From: Elysia chlorotica | Lineage: Eukaryota > Mollusca > Gastropoda > Plakobranchidae | Reading direction: 5' to 3' | Length of the DNA stretch: 64,000 nucleotides | NCBI GenBank assembly: GCA_003991915.1 | Contig: RQTK01000135.1 | Span: forward strand, 297,447 to 361,446 | Shown here: positions 1 to 10,129 of the stretch, piece by piece | How the letters are laid out: each line of letters begins with the position of its first letter | Numbering within the stretch: position 1 is the stretch's first letter | Program-made: the position numbers and the translations under genes | The notes under the pieces: model-generated | Seen by the model: only the letters and a program-made list of their open reading frames with translations | The model's database searches: none | What the model was told of the DNA's origin: nothing

Positions 1-84
<84 letters not shown>
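1..84. repeat. (GATA)n microsatellite
   Basis: A pure AGAT tetranucleotide run begins at the window edge and ends at about 84, so its full length is unknown. It lies in or just beyond the 3' part of the ependymin-related gene. Confidence 0.97.
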
Positions 85-332
85 TAATCGATTAACGGAT
101 AGAGAGAGGAGAGACAAATACTTTTTTTTTTAATTTTAACCTGCAACGGTCCAAGTTAGTGGTTTGCCAATTTAATTCCTCTTTTAAATTATTATAACGC
201 TTATATTTTCTATGTATTTTAATATCTATGACAATACATTTTACAAGCATACATAATTCGAGTTTTTCCTACATAAGACAAAGCTAACTAATCAACGTTA
301 TAAGGATGTTGGCCAAGGGAATTTGTTCTTAC

Positions 333-652
333 GAAGTGTGGACGTATCCGGTCCTGTTAGTGAAGAACCCGGTGTTGACTGGCACACAGTCGGGGGTGGT
401 CACCTCGCCATAGTAGAACGCTGGAGAAACAGGGAGGCAATGAAAGATTGATTTAATACATTTTATCGTGGATTTACGTAAGAGCAAGGGTATGTCAATA
501 TCGTGTGGTGGAATTTGTAAGCCAAGCTCAGAACTGTAATAAAGGTTATACGTTTTCATATTTCTGATGAAGTGAAGTGGTTTTGCTGGTAATATGTTGG
601 TGGGTTTTTTCTGCATTCGTTCCTAGAAAACTTACTGGTTAGATGAATAGAC

Positions 653-696
<44 letters not shown>

Positions 697-3573
697 ACAA
701 GACAGAGACATAGTTATAAATATAGCTAGGTAGATATTGTGATAAATAGATAGACAGGTCAAATAAAAAATGGGAAGCTTCGGATTCTGATGCTGGAGGC
801 ATCTGGTTCAAATGCCGCTTTTTCCTTCAAAAGATTGATAGGATAACTACCCACTGCCCCTCGAGGAGGAATATCGCGAGTAGTTGAGCATTTGTCTCCT
901 TATTGGGAGTACCTATTTCGATTTTTTATTCTTTTTCTCGCTACTGATTGAATCGGTGTCAGTGTAGTGTGACTGACTTGGTCTCTAATCAACTCAACTC
1001 TTCGACCAAAAAAAAACAAACAGAGAAGAGTGATGGTGCTGTGATCGGAGCTTCCGCTTCATACACAGGAGGTCGGTAGTTCGAATGCTGCTTCCTCCTA
1101 CCAAAGATTAACAAGAAAAAAAAGCTACTCACTTCCCTCCTGCTTGTCCTCCCCCTCAAAGAGAATCACAGTGGCGTGCTCGTCAGGGAAGTTGACCGGC
1201 CCGATGTTGGCGGTGCCCATGTATTTGGCATCTGGAGGCAGGCCGAAGTGGATAAACGGCCTGGTGAGGGCCGACACGGTGCAGTTCTTCAGCTTCAGGT
1301 TGATTCTGTACTCCTTGTTCTGGTAAAGTGAGACATAGTTTAGGTGCTTCTTACAGGATTAAATCGTTCTTCAGCTTCAGGTTGATTCTGTACTCCTTGT
1401 TCTGGTAAAGTGAGACATAGGTTAGGTGCTTTTTACAGAATTAAATCGTGATGCGTGATAGATGAGCACCAGGCAGCTGATATGATTAAATAATTTTTAT
1501 TAGTGTGATTAGACCATTGTGCCGTTCGTCATCTGCTCTCTTTGTTCTGACTGGGGTAAAACGTAAACATATTTATTCAGAAGCGTTTATAGAACTATTG
1601 GTTTGAACGAACCCTACAGTTTTTTTTCACATTCAAGTTGTTCCTGTACTATTTGTTCTGATATAGTTAAATGGTAACAGTTATAAGAAGCGCATTTCAT
1701 AATTTCTGGTAGTCTGAGCGGACATTGTGCTCTATTTGCATCTTTACGTTGACTCTTTACTCATTGTTCTGATAGGCTTGAGCACTATTAAAAATGGTGT
1801 TGCAGAATCAGTTTCGACCACTGCTGTGCAGCTATTCACCTACATTTTGGTTCTCGATCGGATTAACGTAATTCAGAAGCGTAATACCCGATTATTGCTT
1901 AGAGCGGACAAGGTGCACTTATTCATGTTCAAATTGACCAGGTTCTGAAAGGGTTAAGCACAATTAAGGAGCGTGCTGTAGAAATATTGCCCATACCAAC
2001 GGTGCAGGTCTTCATGTTCATATTGATTTTGTTACAGCAGTTTTTGTTCCGATAATTCTAAACATGGTCCAAAACCTTGGCAAATAGTTATATAATAACA
2101 TAAAGCATAATCACATTAAGATGTTTAGTTTTCATTGGAAGAAGAAAAGTACCGTGGCAGTCCCATCGCAAAAATGCCTAGATCAATTATTTTAAATAAA
2201 GACATGTCCTGCCCAACTGAAAAACATCGCACCAGTTAAAATTTGTATATCTCTGGAAGTAAAACAATACACTATAAAATTACATAAACTTTTGGTACCC
2301 CCATTTAAAGACACGCAACAGCAAACTCACGATGTTGTGTAGGTAGAGGACATCCTCGTAATCTCTGTCTGTTCCCTCCTCCACGTACTCAACCTCACGG
2401 ACTCTCCTGTTCACCAAGTCATACGAGATGTCGGCGTACTGGGTAAAGTTTTTGCTCTCGTCACGCTGGCAAAGAACAACAATTATACAATCACCTCTAG
2501 AATTTACTTGGGAGTAGTTTTTGTGGACATTTTTGTTCCCAAAACTTCAAAATTATTGCAAACAATGCTTTGCGTGTCTAGTTTTCATTATAAGAAGAAA
2601 AGTACCGTGGCAAACTTATCACAAAAATGCCTAAATCAATTATTTTAAATAAAGACATGCCCTGCCCAACTGAAAAACATCGCACCAGCTAAAACAACAA
2701 ACAGACTTAGTAATACATTTACTACGACATAAAGCAAAAGACAAACAAGCATGGAAAAATCGAACAAAGCATAATCCCATTAAGAAGTCCCCGAGGCGGC
2801 CCGTTAGAAATGCGCTATGCCCAGAACAAAAATCTTCCCCTTCTCTTCTATTTCTCTTTAATTCTTTCTATGAAAAGGAATTAGCTTTAAGCTCAATTTT
2901 TATTAGGCACTTTTGATCATATTTTACTTGTCACATTTTTACCGCTATTCTTATCGTCTTAGTGACTTGACGAAAGAGGGCATTGTTTACAATACTGTGT
3001 AATGTCGAGTATTTTTAATTTTTATTTGTAGAGGATTGAAAAGAAAAACGTTAGGGCTAATGAGCATAAACTCATCATTTATAAGGATGTATCATAATGC
3101 TACTCTACTTACCCTGATGAATTTTCCTTGCCATTGTGGTGGGGTCTCTGAAAACAAATATAATAATATTTTTAAGCTGCTACACTCACAAAATAGTAAG
3201 CCATGTCGCAAAGTCACTTCAGTCTTTTTTCGAAACCAAATATAATAGTTTAAGATAAATTTGGAGTAAAATATTAGAAGAAAATCCGTACACATAGAAC
3301 TACTGTTCATAGCATTATAATACTTAATTCAAAAGTCTGCAAAGTTTTCAATATTTCGAAACTGACAAAAAAGTTATTAAATAAGAACAAACCTTAAACT
3401 TCTTGAACTAATTAGACGGTCCTGATAAGGGAAAAATGGACAGCTTTTTCCCTTTGTGTGCAATATCGTGCACTTGTGCTGATATTATACATGTCTGCAG
3501 GTCTATTAAAACATGTGGTAAAAGATCAGTGATACACACACAGACAGACAGTGTGCAAAAGAGAGATAGAGTC

Positions 3574-3666
<93 letters not shown>

Positions 3667-3772
3667 GAGACAGAGAGAGAGAGACAGAGAGAGAGCAGAG
3701 AGAGAGATAGAGAATATACATGATTATGAAAAAGGCTTCAACTCACGGCAAGGCTGAGGCATTTGGATAAAT

Positions 3773-3847
<75 letters not shown>

Positions 3848-3944
3848 ATATACATGATCATGAAAAAGGCTTCAACTCACGGCAAGGCTGAGGCAATTGG
3901 GCGTTAACCACCGCCACCAGGAGGAGGGCAAGAGCGACAATCAT
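333..3944 (-). CDS. Ependymin-related secreted protein, five exons, 3' end outside window
   Basis: This is a gene of the ependymin/EPDR family, secreted glycoproteins of body fluids and extracellular matrix that bind calcium and probably hydrophobic ligands. Coding exons on the minus strand are 3881-3944, 3113-3147, 2331-2465, 1133-1319 and 333-420. All have GT-AG borders and matching phases (1, 0, 0, 1, 2). Exon 1 starts at the ATG at 3944 and gives a signal peptide (MIVALALLLVAVVNA). The next residues reach a Pro-Cys followed by TPPQWQGKFIR, the typical N-terminal ependymin motif. Exon 3 gives ISYDLVNRRVREVE and DYEDVLYLHN, which match the family's RVR...E...DVL.LH core. Exon 4 carries a conserved cysteine, NCTVSAL and a Pro-rich PFIHFGLPPDA. 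Exon 5 carries YYGEVTTPDCVPV. After exon 5 a GTAAGA donor is preferred over the in-frame TAA, because family members continue with a C-terminal motif; that exon would lie left of base 1. About 169 aa are visible. A TATA box lies about 80 bases upstream of the ATG. Confidence 0.87.
657..693. repeat. (GA)n microsatellite
   Basis: A GA dinucleotide run inside the last visible intron of the ependymin-related gene. Confidence 0.9.
771..1110 (+). mobile_element. Two SINE head fragments in ependymin intron 4
   Basis: Two partial copies of the tRNA-derived SINE found across the window. One is at about 771-990, with box B-like GGTTCAAATGCC followed by the GGTGTCAGTGTAGTGTGACTG body motif. The other is at about 1030-1110, with AGTTCGAATGCT. 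The second stops just before exon 4. Both lack the usual tail. Confidence 0.5.
1284..2070 (-). repeat. Decaying tandem array made from the acceptor and 5' start of ependymin exon 4
   Basis: Unit A (1284-1365) spans the start of exon 4, its acceptor and adjoining intron. Unit B (1366-1447) is a near-perfect 82-bp tandem copy with an intact acceptor. More diverged copies follow at roughly 1517, 1612, 1723, 1823, 1912 and 2000. They are recognisable by a GTGC..TTC...TTG..TGTACT..TTGTTCTG pattern and a shared flank resembling TTAAGCAC. Spacing is about 85-115 bp. The array fills most of the intron between exons 3 and 4. Each unit would carry a possible 3' splice site when transcribed. Confidence 0.7.
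2131..2695. repeat. Direct repeat pair flanking ependymin exon 3
   Basis: A block of about 110 bp at 2131-2240 recurs at 2582-2695 with about 90 percent identity by eye. Both contain AAGAAAAGTACCGTGGCA and GCCCAACTGAAAAACATCGC. The copies lie in the two introns on either side of exon 3, offset about 450 bp. Confidence 0.85.
3575..3840. repeat. Two (GA)n tracts bracketing a duplicated exon 1 donor
   Basis: GA runs lie at about 3575-3707 (interrupted by GACA) and 3777-3842. After each comes the same sequence of about 55 bp containing the 3' end of ependymin exon 1 and its GTGAGT donor: about 3711-3766 and 3845-3900. The copy at 3845-3900 belongs to the real exon. The other lacks the signal-peptide part. 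Confidence 0.9.
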
Positions 3945-4022
3945 GTTTGGCGTCTACTGAGGAACTACTACCGGTACAAGATGCTGAGAATACAAGAGAC
4001 CACTCGCGCCTGAAGCGTCTGC

Positions 4023-4030
4023 TTTTTATA
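4023..4030 (-). promoter_or_regulatory. TATA box of the ependymin-related gene
   Basis: The minus strand reads TATAAAAA here. This places a transcription start near 3995-4005 and leaves a short 5' leader before the ATG at 3944. The position is inferred from spacing alone. Confidence 0.5.
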
Positions 4031-4639
4031 CTGGGGTCGCAATGGGCGTCTTTAGCCAGGATAAGAAAAGTACTGTAAAACTGTGTTAAATTGGGAGCCA
4101 CTTATAGAGGAATAGTCGAAATGTATAATTGTATGTATATATAGTCGAAACTAAAGTCGCGATATGTATTACATTTATATATGTATATATACTACAAATT
4201 TAGTACAAATAAAGAAAAGTGCTCAATTAATTTAGGAGCTGTATAATAAAATGATTGATCATTACTTACATAAATATTGATGTCTTTACACATTGTGTTT
4301 CGAGAGGCGCCATTGCGTCCCTCCCATCGAGTCGTTTGTATTTCTTGCGTTGTTTACAAGATGCTTTCTTCTGTGCATGTACGTAGATAGCACACTTTTA
4401 TTTATTCAGGCTTGATTTTTTTCGTTAAAATTAAAAACTTTTCGCTTTGGCATAGTTGGCACTTTTTGCATGATGGAGATTATGGTTTTTTTTTTTCAAG
4501 AACATGCCAAGAGATATTGTCATTTATACAGACTGGCAGCAATGATGGAAAATATTAAGTTAAGAAAATGTTTATTTCAGAGAAAATGCAGCAATGACAT
4601 AAGGAGGTTAATATAATGAACTTTACATCCCCGCTGACA

Positions 4640-5700
4640 CCACACTTGCTACAAACTGAGGAAGGACGAATGTGAAAATTTGATAAAGAACATACAGAAA
4701 GATTACACAAAATCAAATGAAGCATCTGCATCGAAAGTCACAATAGACGAAAAGATTTAAGAATAGCCAAGAGTCAAGACCTGAGTGCCGGAATTGATAG
4801 AGCTGCAGAAAAAGAAGCTTACATTCCATTAAAATATCACAGGTCTATTTCCATTGATAAACCAACATGCCGACTAACCAACCCATTTAAAAGCGAAACA
4901 GGAAAAGTCAGTGCACAAATACAAGAAAAATATCCTCAGCGCCGAAAAAAAACAAGACAAAAATCATACAGTAGAGGGTAGAACATCGGCTTCCAACGCA
5001 AAAGGTCCCGAGTTCGAATCCTATCCTGGCTGTTGCGTTCCCTACTGGTTCGGTCGGTGTCAGTATGATGTGACCGGCTGAGACAGGAGTCATGGTATCC
5101 CCGCCCTGTCTCGTGTGTGGCAGCACATAAAATTGTCAGACGTCCGTCGTGGGGCCCGTCTACAATATAGCCTATATAGTGCTGCTGTTGGACGTTAAAC
5201 CAACCCAACAACCCAACAGTGGAGTAAAATCACCGGCGTTATAGACTGGTTCAACAACATCACGACAAAAACATGTCAAATTATCATTCGATATATGTGA
5301 ATTTTACCCTTCAATTTACCCCGAGTTGCTTACCAAGGTCCTAAATTTCACCTCAATGTTTACAACAGTAACCGAAGTACAGAAACAAATAATATTACGC
5401 ACCAAAAGCGTGGTGTTATTAAAGATCTGATTTCGATGTGCCAATGGGAAGCTTTGATGGAGCTGGTTGGATTCTACATACTAGACAAACTACAAGATCT
5501 CGACATTAATGTCGGTCTTTACAGAGAGGACGGACCAGCAGTCGTGAAGAAAAACCCCGAAAAAAGTAAAAATCACAAAAAAAACGAATTTGTAAAATAT
5601 TTGGTGGTTTTATTTCTCTCTAAGTTTACCAATTACTTTCATTCAGAGATGGTTGTACTGCGATTCAAGCCTCTGGACTACTGCTTTTTAGCTCACGGCA
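4640..5700 (+). pseudogene. Decayed reverse-transcriptase retroelement relic interrupted by a SINE
   Basis: Conceptual translation in shifting plus-strand frames shows reverse-transcriptase motifs. About 4800-4930 gives AAEKEAYIPLK, DKPTCRLTNPFKSETGKVS, resembling the PTCRLINPSKSE block. About 5217-5270 gives QQWSKITGVIDWFNNI. About 5435-5580 gives FDVPMGSFDGA, then in another frame ELVGFYILDKL and NVGLYREDG. Frameshifts and stops break it throughout, so it is not functional. A SINE copy (about 4958-5215) sits between the first and second blocks. The superfamily was not assigned. Confidence 0.7.
4958..5215 (+). mobile_element. Best-preserved tRNA-derived SINE copy
   Basis: This copy shows all the landmarks of the family. 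There is a box B-like GAGTTCGAATCC, then CTACTGGTTCGGTCGGTGTCA and ATGATGTGACCGGCTGAGAC. These are followed by GTGTGGCAGCACATAAAATTGTC, cited here as two overlapping short motifs, then CCCGTCTACAATATAG, TATATAGTGCTG and GTTGGACGTTAAACCAACC. It lies inside the reverse-transcriptase relic and is therefore younger than it. No pol III transcript can be inferred. Confidence 0.8.
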
Positions 5701-6097
5701 TTACAAACTGAGCTTTTTAGCGCCAAGTTGTTGTTGTTGTTGCTGTTGTAGTTGATGTTGATTTTTGCTCTCTAAAAGTGATTTGAAGGATTACTTAAAA
5801 GAAGAGTTGAATTCTACAGTAAATCTAGAAGCATTTATGAGAGGAAAATTCTCAGTGATTGAATGCATGTATTATTACATTAATATCGTCTAAAACTTTC
5901 ATTCTTTTCATATAATGATCAAGACTCTTTATAGTGAAAACATGTTTGTATTTTTGCAAAACATGTAAACATATCGGTTTAGAGTTTTGCATGCTGAAAA
6001 AAAGACTGTCAACATCGATGAAAGAAAATAACACGTGATAGGCACAATAAATATTTGACTTTGCTCTTATGTCCGACCTTCACAATAGAAGTGGCTG

Positions 6098-6260
6098 TCG
6101 GCTGAGCTGACTTGGTGATAGAGCACGCGACTTCAGATCAGACGTTCCGGGCTCTGTCCCACAAACAGGACACTACTTTATTCCCTACCCACTGGTGCCG
6201 TGTAACAATTCTCCTGATATCCCCATCTGTCTCTATGTGTTAGAACGTAAACAATCGCCT
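6098..6260 (+). mobile_element. SINE fragment
   Basis: The head reads CTGACTTGGTGATAGAGCACGC with a tRNA-like A box. It is followed by a diverged GACGTTCCGGGCTCTGTCCC and the CCTGATATCCCCATCTGTC body motif. The tail is missing. Confidence 0.5.
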
Positions 6261-7679
6261 TGCTTTTTAAGCCAAGAAAACAAAAGAATTTGTTCTTTCA
6301 TAATAGCAGTGGTTGAAAATAATAAAGGGATCAGAGCGTGTATGTACCAGTTTCTTTTTAATCCATACGTTTATTTATATAAATTATGCAAAAGAAGATA
6401 GACAAAATTATTACTAACAAATTGACAATTTTAAAGAAACATTCGTTTTTTATAAGAAATTCATTTCTTTTCTGTAAATTTATCGTCCATTTTATATCGA
6501 ATTTATGTTTATGTTTGATGCCAGTACTTTTGGGCTGGCTTATGTTTTTCTGTGCATTAAAAAATGTAACGCTTCCATCATACGCTATGTATGCTCATCT
6601 CAGCTTTTCTTTTAAATTAACTCTTGCTTAACTGAACTTTCTTGTAAGAGATTCATCTCAATTTTTCAGTGACTAAAATTGACCCATGTTGCTGGACAGA
6701 CCACTGGCTATCAGGAGAGACCTGGACTTGGTCTACAGATTGTGAAGTAAGACATAGGGTCATGTCTGATAAGGTTTTGCTAAGTGTCTAAACTAGGAGA
6801 TCCTGCACTCGTAAGGACCAGACAAAACATCGTGTGGACAAGGCAAATTTGCTGCCATAATGATGATGTCTTGAAAAATTGGAGACTACAATAAGCGCAA
6901 GCATTGTCCGACAGCAGAAATCAATTACATGTTTAACGTTAGGGCTATTCACACTTAAAATTTGCAGTACGGAGGCAACGGAATTAGTCTAGGCAGAACA
7001 CTGACACACTGCATTTATAACAAAAAAATCATTTGTCAAATACAATAGTTAAAAATGGTATTAAGATTAAAACATTAGAATTTAATAATAATCAGGCATA
7101 TGAACAAGCAATGAAAATGAATAATTCAATAATACAGTGGAACACGTTTAAACCGAAATTTTAGGTTGTCCACCGAGCAGTCACTCAGCTAGTCCTTTCT
7201 GAATAACAAGAAACAACATTTGAAGGGATCAAAATAATTACGTGTTCTTCTAGAAAACGTTAATATATAAAATATTCTTTTTCCTAACTTTAGTATAAAA
7301 GAGTAGAATTGTTGGTGTTTTGAAAAACATGCATAATCTATGAATTTTCTTGTCTGTATCTTCTAACTTCATATTTCTTTCAATATAACCAACAACGGAA
7401 AAATTACGTTTATCTTTCATCTTCAATTCTCAATTAAAATTTTTTATAATGCAAATCTTGGTATATATCTAATTGTTACAATACTTTACTGTGACTCATC
7501 AGAAAAATTTTAAGTATTACACTAGAACAGAAGAAGCATACCGTGAATACATAACGTTTAAACAACCAGATCTAGGATTGTTGGTTTAATTGCTGGACTT
7601 ATCCTGCGTAATAAATCTCGTTTTCTCTCTCCTTCTTTTTCCCTTTGTCTATCCGTCTGGCTGGCTGTCTCCTGTCTCA

Positions 7680-7680
<1 letters not shown>

Positions 7681-7750
<70 letters not shown>
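7681..7750. repeat. (TC)n microsatellite
   Basis: A pure CT dinucleotide run of about 70 bp. Confidence 0.95.
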
Positions 7751-7754
<4 letters not shown>

Positions 7755-8225
7755 TAATTATATATTTGGTCCGAATCTAACAAAATTATTGTAAAGAAAC
7801 AATGCTTGTGTAAGCGAAAAAAGTTTTATTTTTGTTATCAAAACGAATGCCTCTTAGATGAAATAAATCAGTTCTGTTCAACAATCAGACAAACATTTCT
7901 GTTTTGTTGTAAATACCTTTTGTTTAAAATTTCTCAAAATTTCGCACCTTTTAGCATAAACCACTGCTTAATGCTACTCCTTTTTAGCTTAAAAGCAACA
8001 ACACAGAACTCATGATATCCGATCACGCAATATTGTGTTTAAACTGCCTATTTTGACGATTAAATTGACGACTTTGGTTCAAAAATCTGAACTTGTTTTG
8101 CAAACAATTATTTAAGTCCGTTTAAAATGAAAGTCGTTTCAATTCTCAACAAAAGTCGACAAAGGCAGTTTTTATTCTACAATGATTAGCGTACAAAAAC
8201 CTTGAAAATTACTTGCTTTACTTAC

Positions 8226-8286
8226 TGTCCTTTTTGCCGTTGGCAATTAGGGCAGCAACAAACTCCTTCCATCGCTAACGGTCTTG
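8226..8286 (-). mobile_element. Possible non-LTR retrotransposon ORF2 C-terminal remnant
   Basis: Minus-strand translation gives AQDR*RWKEFVAALIANGKKDSK, which resembles the C-terminal tail of some LINE polyproteins (AQDR.RW...V.AL). It has an internal stop and no recognisable reverse transcriptase nearby. The call rests on a short match. Confidence 0.35.
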
Positions 8287-9748
8287 AGCAAGCATTTATT
8301 ATTTTTCATTTATTGGAGGCAATACCGGCTGGCTGTTGGGTTTAAAAAAAAAAAAAATATACGACCAAAAAACTCAGGATACCTGAGTTCTAGTAATCTT
8401 TTCAAGAGTATGAACAAGAATCGTATCTTTCGGGCTCAAGTCGGACTTCACACTTTAAAAAAATTAATTATAGTCTGTAATGGCGTCAAAAAGTATAATG
8501 CTGTTAAAAACATAGATAGTTTGTTTAAAAAATAATTAAAATCAACATTGGGTAACTTTTCTTTATTTAGCGGGCTCTTTTGCAAAACATATACCTAAGC
8601 TGTGTTTTAATACCCTGGTTGCCTAAAATATGGAAACATATATATTATGTATGTGACCTAGATTATATTTTGTAAGCTCATTTGGTGTATTTTTTTGTTT
8701 TCACAGACTTTAAGGCTGAGATAAATGATGTAGCTTTCTCTCTCTCTCTCTCCATTTCTTTTCATATTTGTCTTTTTTCTCTCCCTTGTGAAACAAGCCT
8801 TATGTTATTTCCTGTTCATAAATGACAATGAGGCAAATACAATAAACTAATGTGCGTGATGACTTTCTGTTCTAAAAACTGGAAGAGCCCAGTTTATATG
8901 TTGTTGTTGTTTTTTTTTATTTACTTTTTGCTTTAATGTGTATCATTATAGTTATATGATTTTCAAAACATAAAATATGGCTTTATGTCACAGATCCTTC
9001 AGTTTTTTTAGCACAGAAAGAGGTCTTAATTAAGTAATAATTTTACAAGAAATAATTTTCGACACAAATCAAATCACATGCAGTCTCGAATACAGTTAAT
9101 TACGCCAGAAAAATCGATTGCAGAGTAGTATTTGCAAAGATGCCTCGATTCTATTTCTTAAATGGAAAAGGTTTCACGAAAAAATTACATTTAACAAAAT
9201 ATTTTCTATTATCACTTTTCAATTGTATTTCTCTTTTTTGCTTTTCATTTCAACTCTCTGTTTTTTAGTTACATTGCTCAGTTGTTCGAAAGCAATTGTC
9301 TCTTTCCATAAAAAGGGTGTGGGCTAGATTTGATTATCATCAAACTGAGAACCGCTACGTGGCTTTTATGCACATTATTGGGCCTTCTATAGTCTTACAT
9401 GATAAAAATAACACCTATAATTGAAAAAATTGCATGAAATTTAACTATCAGGGTAATCATAATAGTATATTCCTAAAAACAAACTTGGATTTAATGCATG
9501 TATAAATAAAATCATGATTAGTGACTTAATACATATTTTTATATCACAGTAAGGGAAAAAACATGAACATTTAAGAAATGAGTGTACAAAAGGCTCAACT
9601 TATGGAATGTGATGAAGACATTGAAAGCTGCAAGGCTCCGAAAGTAAACATGGGCACGATCGCCAAAGCAACAACAGACGGCGCTTGATGGTGATGTTAT
9701 TAACATTTTGATGGTGATAGTTAACTTACTTCGATGCTTATTACAACC

Positions 9749-9754
9749 TTTATT
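9749..9754 (-). terminator. Candidate polyadenylation signal of the stum gene
   Basis: The minus strand reads AATAAA here, about 375 bases after the stop codon. It is assigned by position only. Confidence 0.3.
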
Positions 9755-9865
9755 CCTGCAAAATCATATACATAAAAACGGCTCTCTGTTTATGCATAAG
9801 ATGAATACAATTTATAAACTCTATTCAGCTTTCAAACATGTGAAAAAATGTCACATATACGCTAT

Positions 9866-9866
9866 A

Positions 9867-9963
<97 letters not shown>
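9866..9963. repeat. (ATC)n trinucleotide repeat downstream of stum
   Basis: About 32 perfect CAT/ATC units. It lies about 170 bases beyond the stum stop codon and before a possible polyadenylation signal at 9749-9754. The stum mRNA could therefore carry (GAU)n in its 3' UTR. Confidence 0.95.
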
Positions 9964-10129
9964 TGGTGCCATCATTGATGAGGTCGGCTCGAAATGGCAT
10001 GCCACTTCTCCCAGGATTAGACATGCGTCGTGCATTCTTGCGTCCTACGCTTGATAATAATCTCCACCCATGGAGCTTCCTCTGTAGCAGCAAACCGTAC
10101 ATGCATGTGTGTGATGTAGAATTCGGATC

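Larger units (their letters stand above)
5701..10129. other. Intergenic stretch between ependymin 5' side and stum 3' end
   Basis: AT-rich sequence without a supportable gene. It holds a SINE fragment at 6098-6260, a (TC)n tract at 7681-7750, a possible LINE tail at 8226-8286 and the (ATC)n tract at 9866-9963. Short frames here show no family motif or splice support. Confidence 0.6.

Noticed and set aside
3436..3757. Glu/Arg-repeat frames
   Set aside because: Translation of (GA)n next to ependymin exon 1.
4968..5030. tRNA gene
   Set aside because: Box B-like motifs belong to the SINE head; no cloverleaf could be built and the body continues as SINE.
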